The translations under genes were made by a program, and so were the position numbers. 64,000 nucleotides of DNA from Marinomonas sp. THO17 (GTDB taxonomy: Bacteria; Pseudomonadota; Gammaproteobacteria; Pseudomonadales; Marinomonadaceae): NCBI RefSeq assembly GCF_040436405.1, contig NZ_AP031575.1, positions 1,492,501-1,556,500 of the forward strand, read 5' to 3'. This document shows, piece by piece, positions 63,253 through 64,000 of this stretch. Numbering within the stretch: the first letter of the stretch is position 1; each line of letters begins with the position of its first letter. Under the pieces are notes generated by a model. The model was not told where the DNA came from and did no database searches. It worked only from the letters and a program-made list of their open reading frames with translations.

Positions 63253-64000
63253 TTATCGAAACGATCTTTTACCTGGTTTTTTAGGCTTAAATTCCGGTTT
63301 ATCACTGGATTGCCAATCAAAACCTTTGTTACTTCGACGGGCGCCGCCCGCCGTTGCTTTGTTCTTGTTACGCTTGATGTCCAACTTTTGTTGCTGCGTT
63401 TTGGGTTTTACGGTTGCAACTTGCAAATCCACCATATCACACAAGGCATTAACTTCCTGTTCTTCCATTTCCACCCAACGGCCCACTTTGGCTTTGGAAG
63501 GTAAGAAAACTGGGCCAAAACGCACACGCTTCAAACGATTTACTTTCAGTCCTTGGGATTCCCAAAGACGACGCACCTCACGGTTACGACCTTCCATCAA
63601 GCAGACGTAAAACCAACGGTTAATACCTTCACCACCGCCATCAACAATATCAGTAAATTTCGCTGGACCATCTTCTAATTGAATACCTTTCTTCAAGTTT
63701 TCCAGATGCTCATCTGTCACCTCACCCATCACACGCACTAGGTACTCACGGTCAATTTCCGTTGACGGATGCATCAAACGATTGGCCAATTCACCGTCGG
63801 TGGTGAACAACAACAAACCAGAAGTATTAATATCCAGACGACCCACAGCAATCCAACGCTCACCACGCAGTTTGGGCAGTTTTTCAAAAACCGTAGTACG
63901 GCCTTCAGGATCTTTGCGGGTACAAACTTCACCTTCAGGCTTGTTATAAATAATCACTCGACGATTCTCACCCGCTTCCGTGGTGGTGATTGGATAGCCA
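63253..64000 (-). CDS. rluB: 23S rRNA pseudouridine synthase RluB, 5' part missing
   Basis: The frame stays open to the window edge, so the N-terminal S4 RNA-binding domain is outside. About 248 residues are visible. [19 protein letters not shown], then [19 protein letters not shown] with the catalytic Asp, [16 protein letters not shown] and [13 protein letters not shown] are typical of the RluB branch, which modifies U2605 of 23S rRNA. The C-terminal tail is basic (Lys/Arg/Asn-rich), as usual in RluB. The apparent GTG at 63957 is internal, not the start. Confidence 0.92.
   Translation of the reverse strand, partial: GYPITTTEAGENRRVIIYNKPEGEVCTRKDPEGRTTVFEKLPKLRGERWIAVGRLDINTSGLLLFTTDGELANRLMHPSTEIDREYLVRVMGEVTDEHLENLKKGIQLEDGPAKFTDIVDGGGEGINRWFYVCLMEGRNREVRRLWESQGLKVNRLKRVRFGPVFLPSKAKVGRWVEMEEQEVNALCDMVDLQVATVKPKTQQQKLDIKRNKNKATAGGARRSNKGFDWQSSDKPEFKPKKPGKRSFR

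Overview
The window looks like chromosome of a marine gammaproteobacterium of the Oceanospirillales, most like Marinomonas. This is inferred from the gene families: several TRAP transporters, choline-sulfate use, MetR/ArgF/GrxD/RstAB-type housekeeping genes, and moderate GC apart from one AT-rich island. No rRNA, tRNA, CRISPR array or complete insertion sequence was seen. Two genes are cut by the window edges: a glutamate-putrescine ligase at the left and rluB at the right.

Layout. 1-3004: putrescine catabolism (puuA-like, puuB-like, TetR regulator). 3094-5559: a lipoprotein with 20 Sel1 repeats. 5823-13145: an uncharacterised catabolic regulon (TRAP transporter, aldo/keto reductase, GntR-UTRA regulator, Gfo/Idh/MocA dehydrogenase, TauD-like dioxygenase), tied together by a 19-bp motif present three times. 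13608-15109: a membrane protein and a GNAT enzyme. 15289-27756: a locus that appears to import and split a uronate/amino-sugar oligosaccharide. It holds an ABC importer, an alpha/alpha-toroid lyase-like protein, a GH105 hydrolase, a LacI regulator with two matching palindromic operators, NagK, NagA, NagB and a truncated KduD-like remnant. 28109-33174: small reading frames, a VanX-like dipeptidase, a second TRAP transporter and a LysR regulator.

33200-37300 is the most unusual part. It is a very AT-rich island holding a 43-residue acidic peptide gene with a good ribosome binding site. This is followed 26 bp later by one 1176-residue full-length ABC exporter of the ABCC/MRP type (TMD-NBD-TMD-NBD), whose two ATP sites are asymmetric in the way eukaryotic ABCC proteins are. 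I propose a peptide-exporter pair with no visible modification enzyme.

37372-49551 is a cobalamin cluster (ChlID-like chelatase subunit, cbiA, cbiD, cobK, cobH, cobL, then cobI and cbiG). It is split by a choline-sulfate block (LysR, betC, choline-binding protein). 49652-54243 encodes a hybrid sensor kinase and a REC-GGDEF-EAL protein. The remainder is two LysR regulators, a VOC protein, peroxiredoxin, monothiol glutaredoxin, argF, metR, an RstAB-like two-component system, a DUF1499 protein and rluB.

All family calls come from reading motifs. No database search was possible, so substrates are stated as inference unless a diagnostic motif fixes them.
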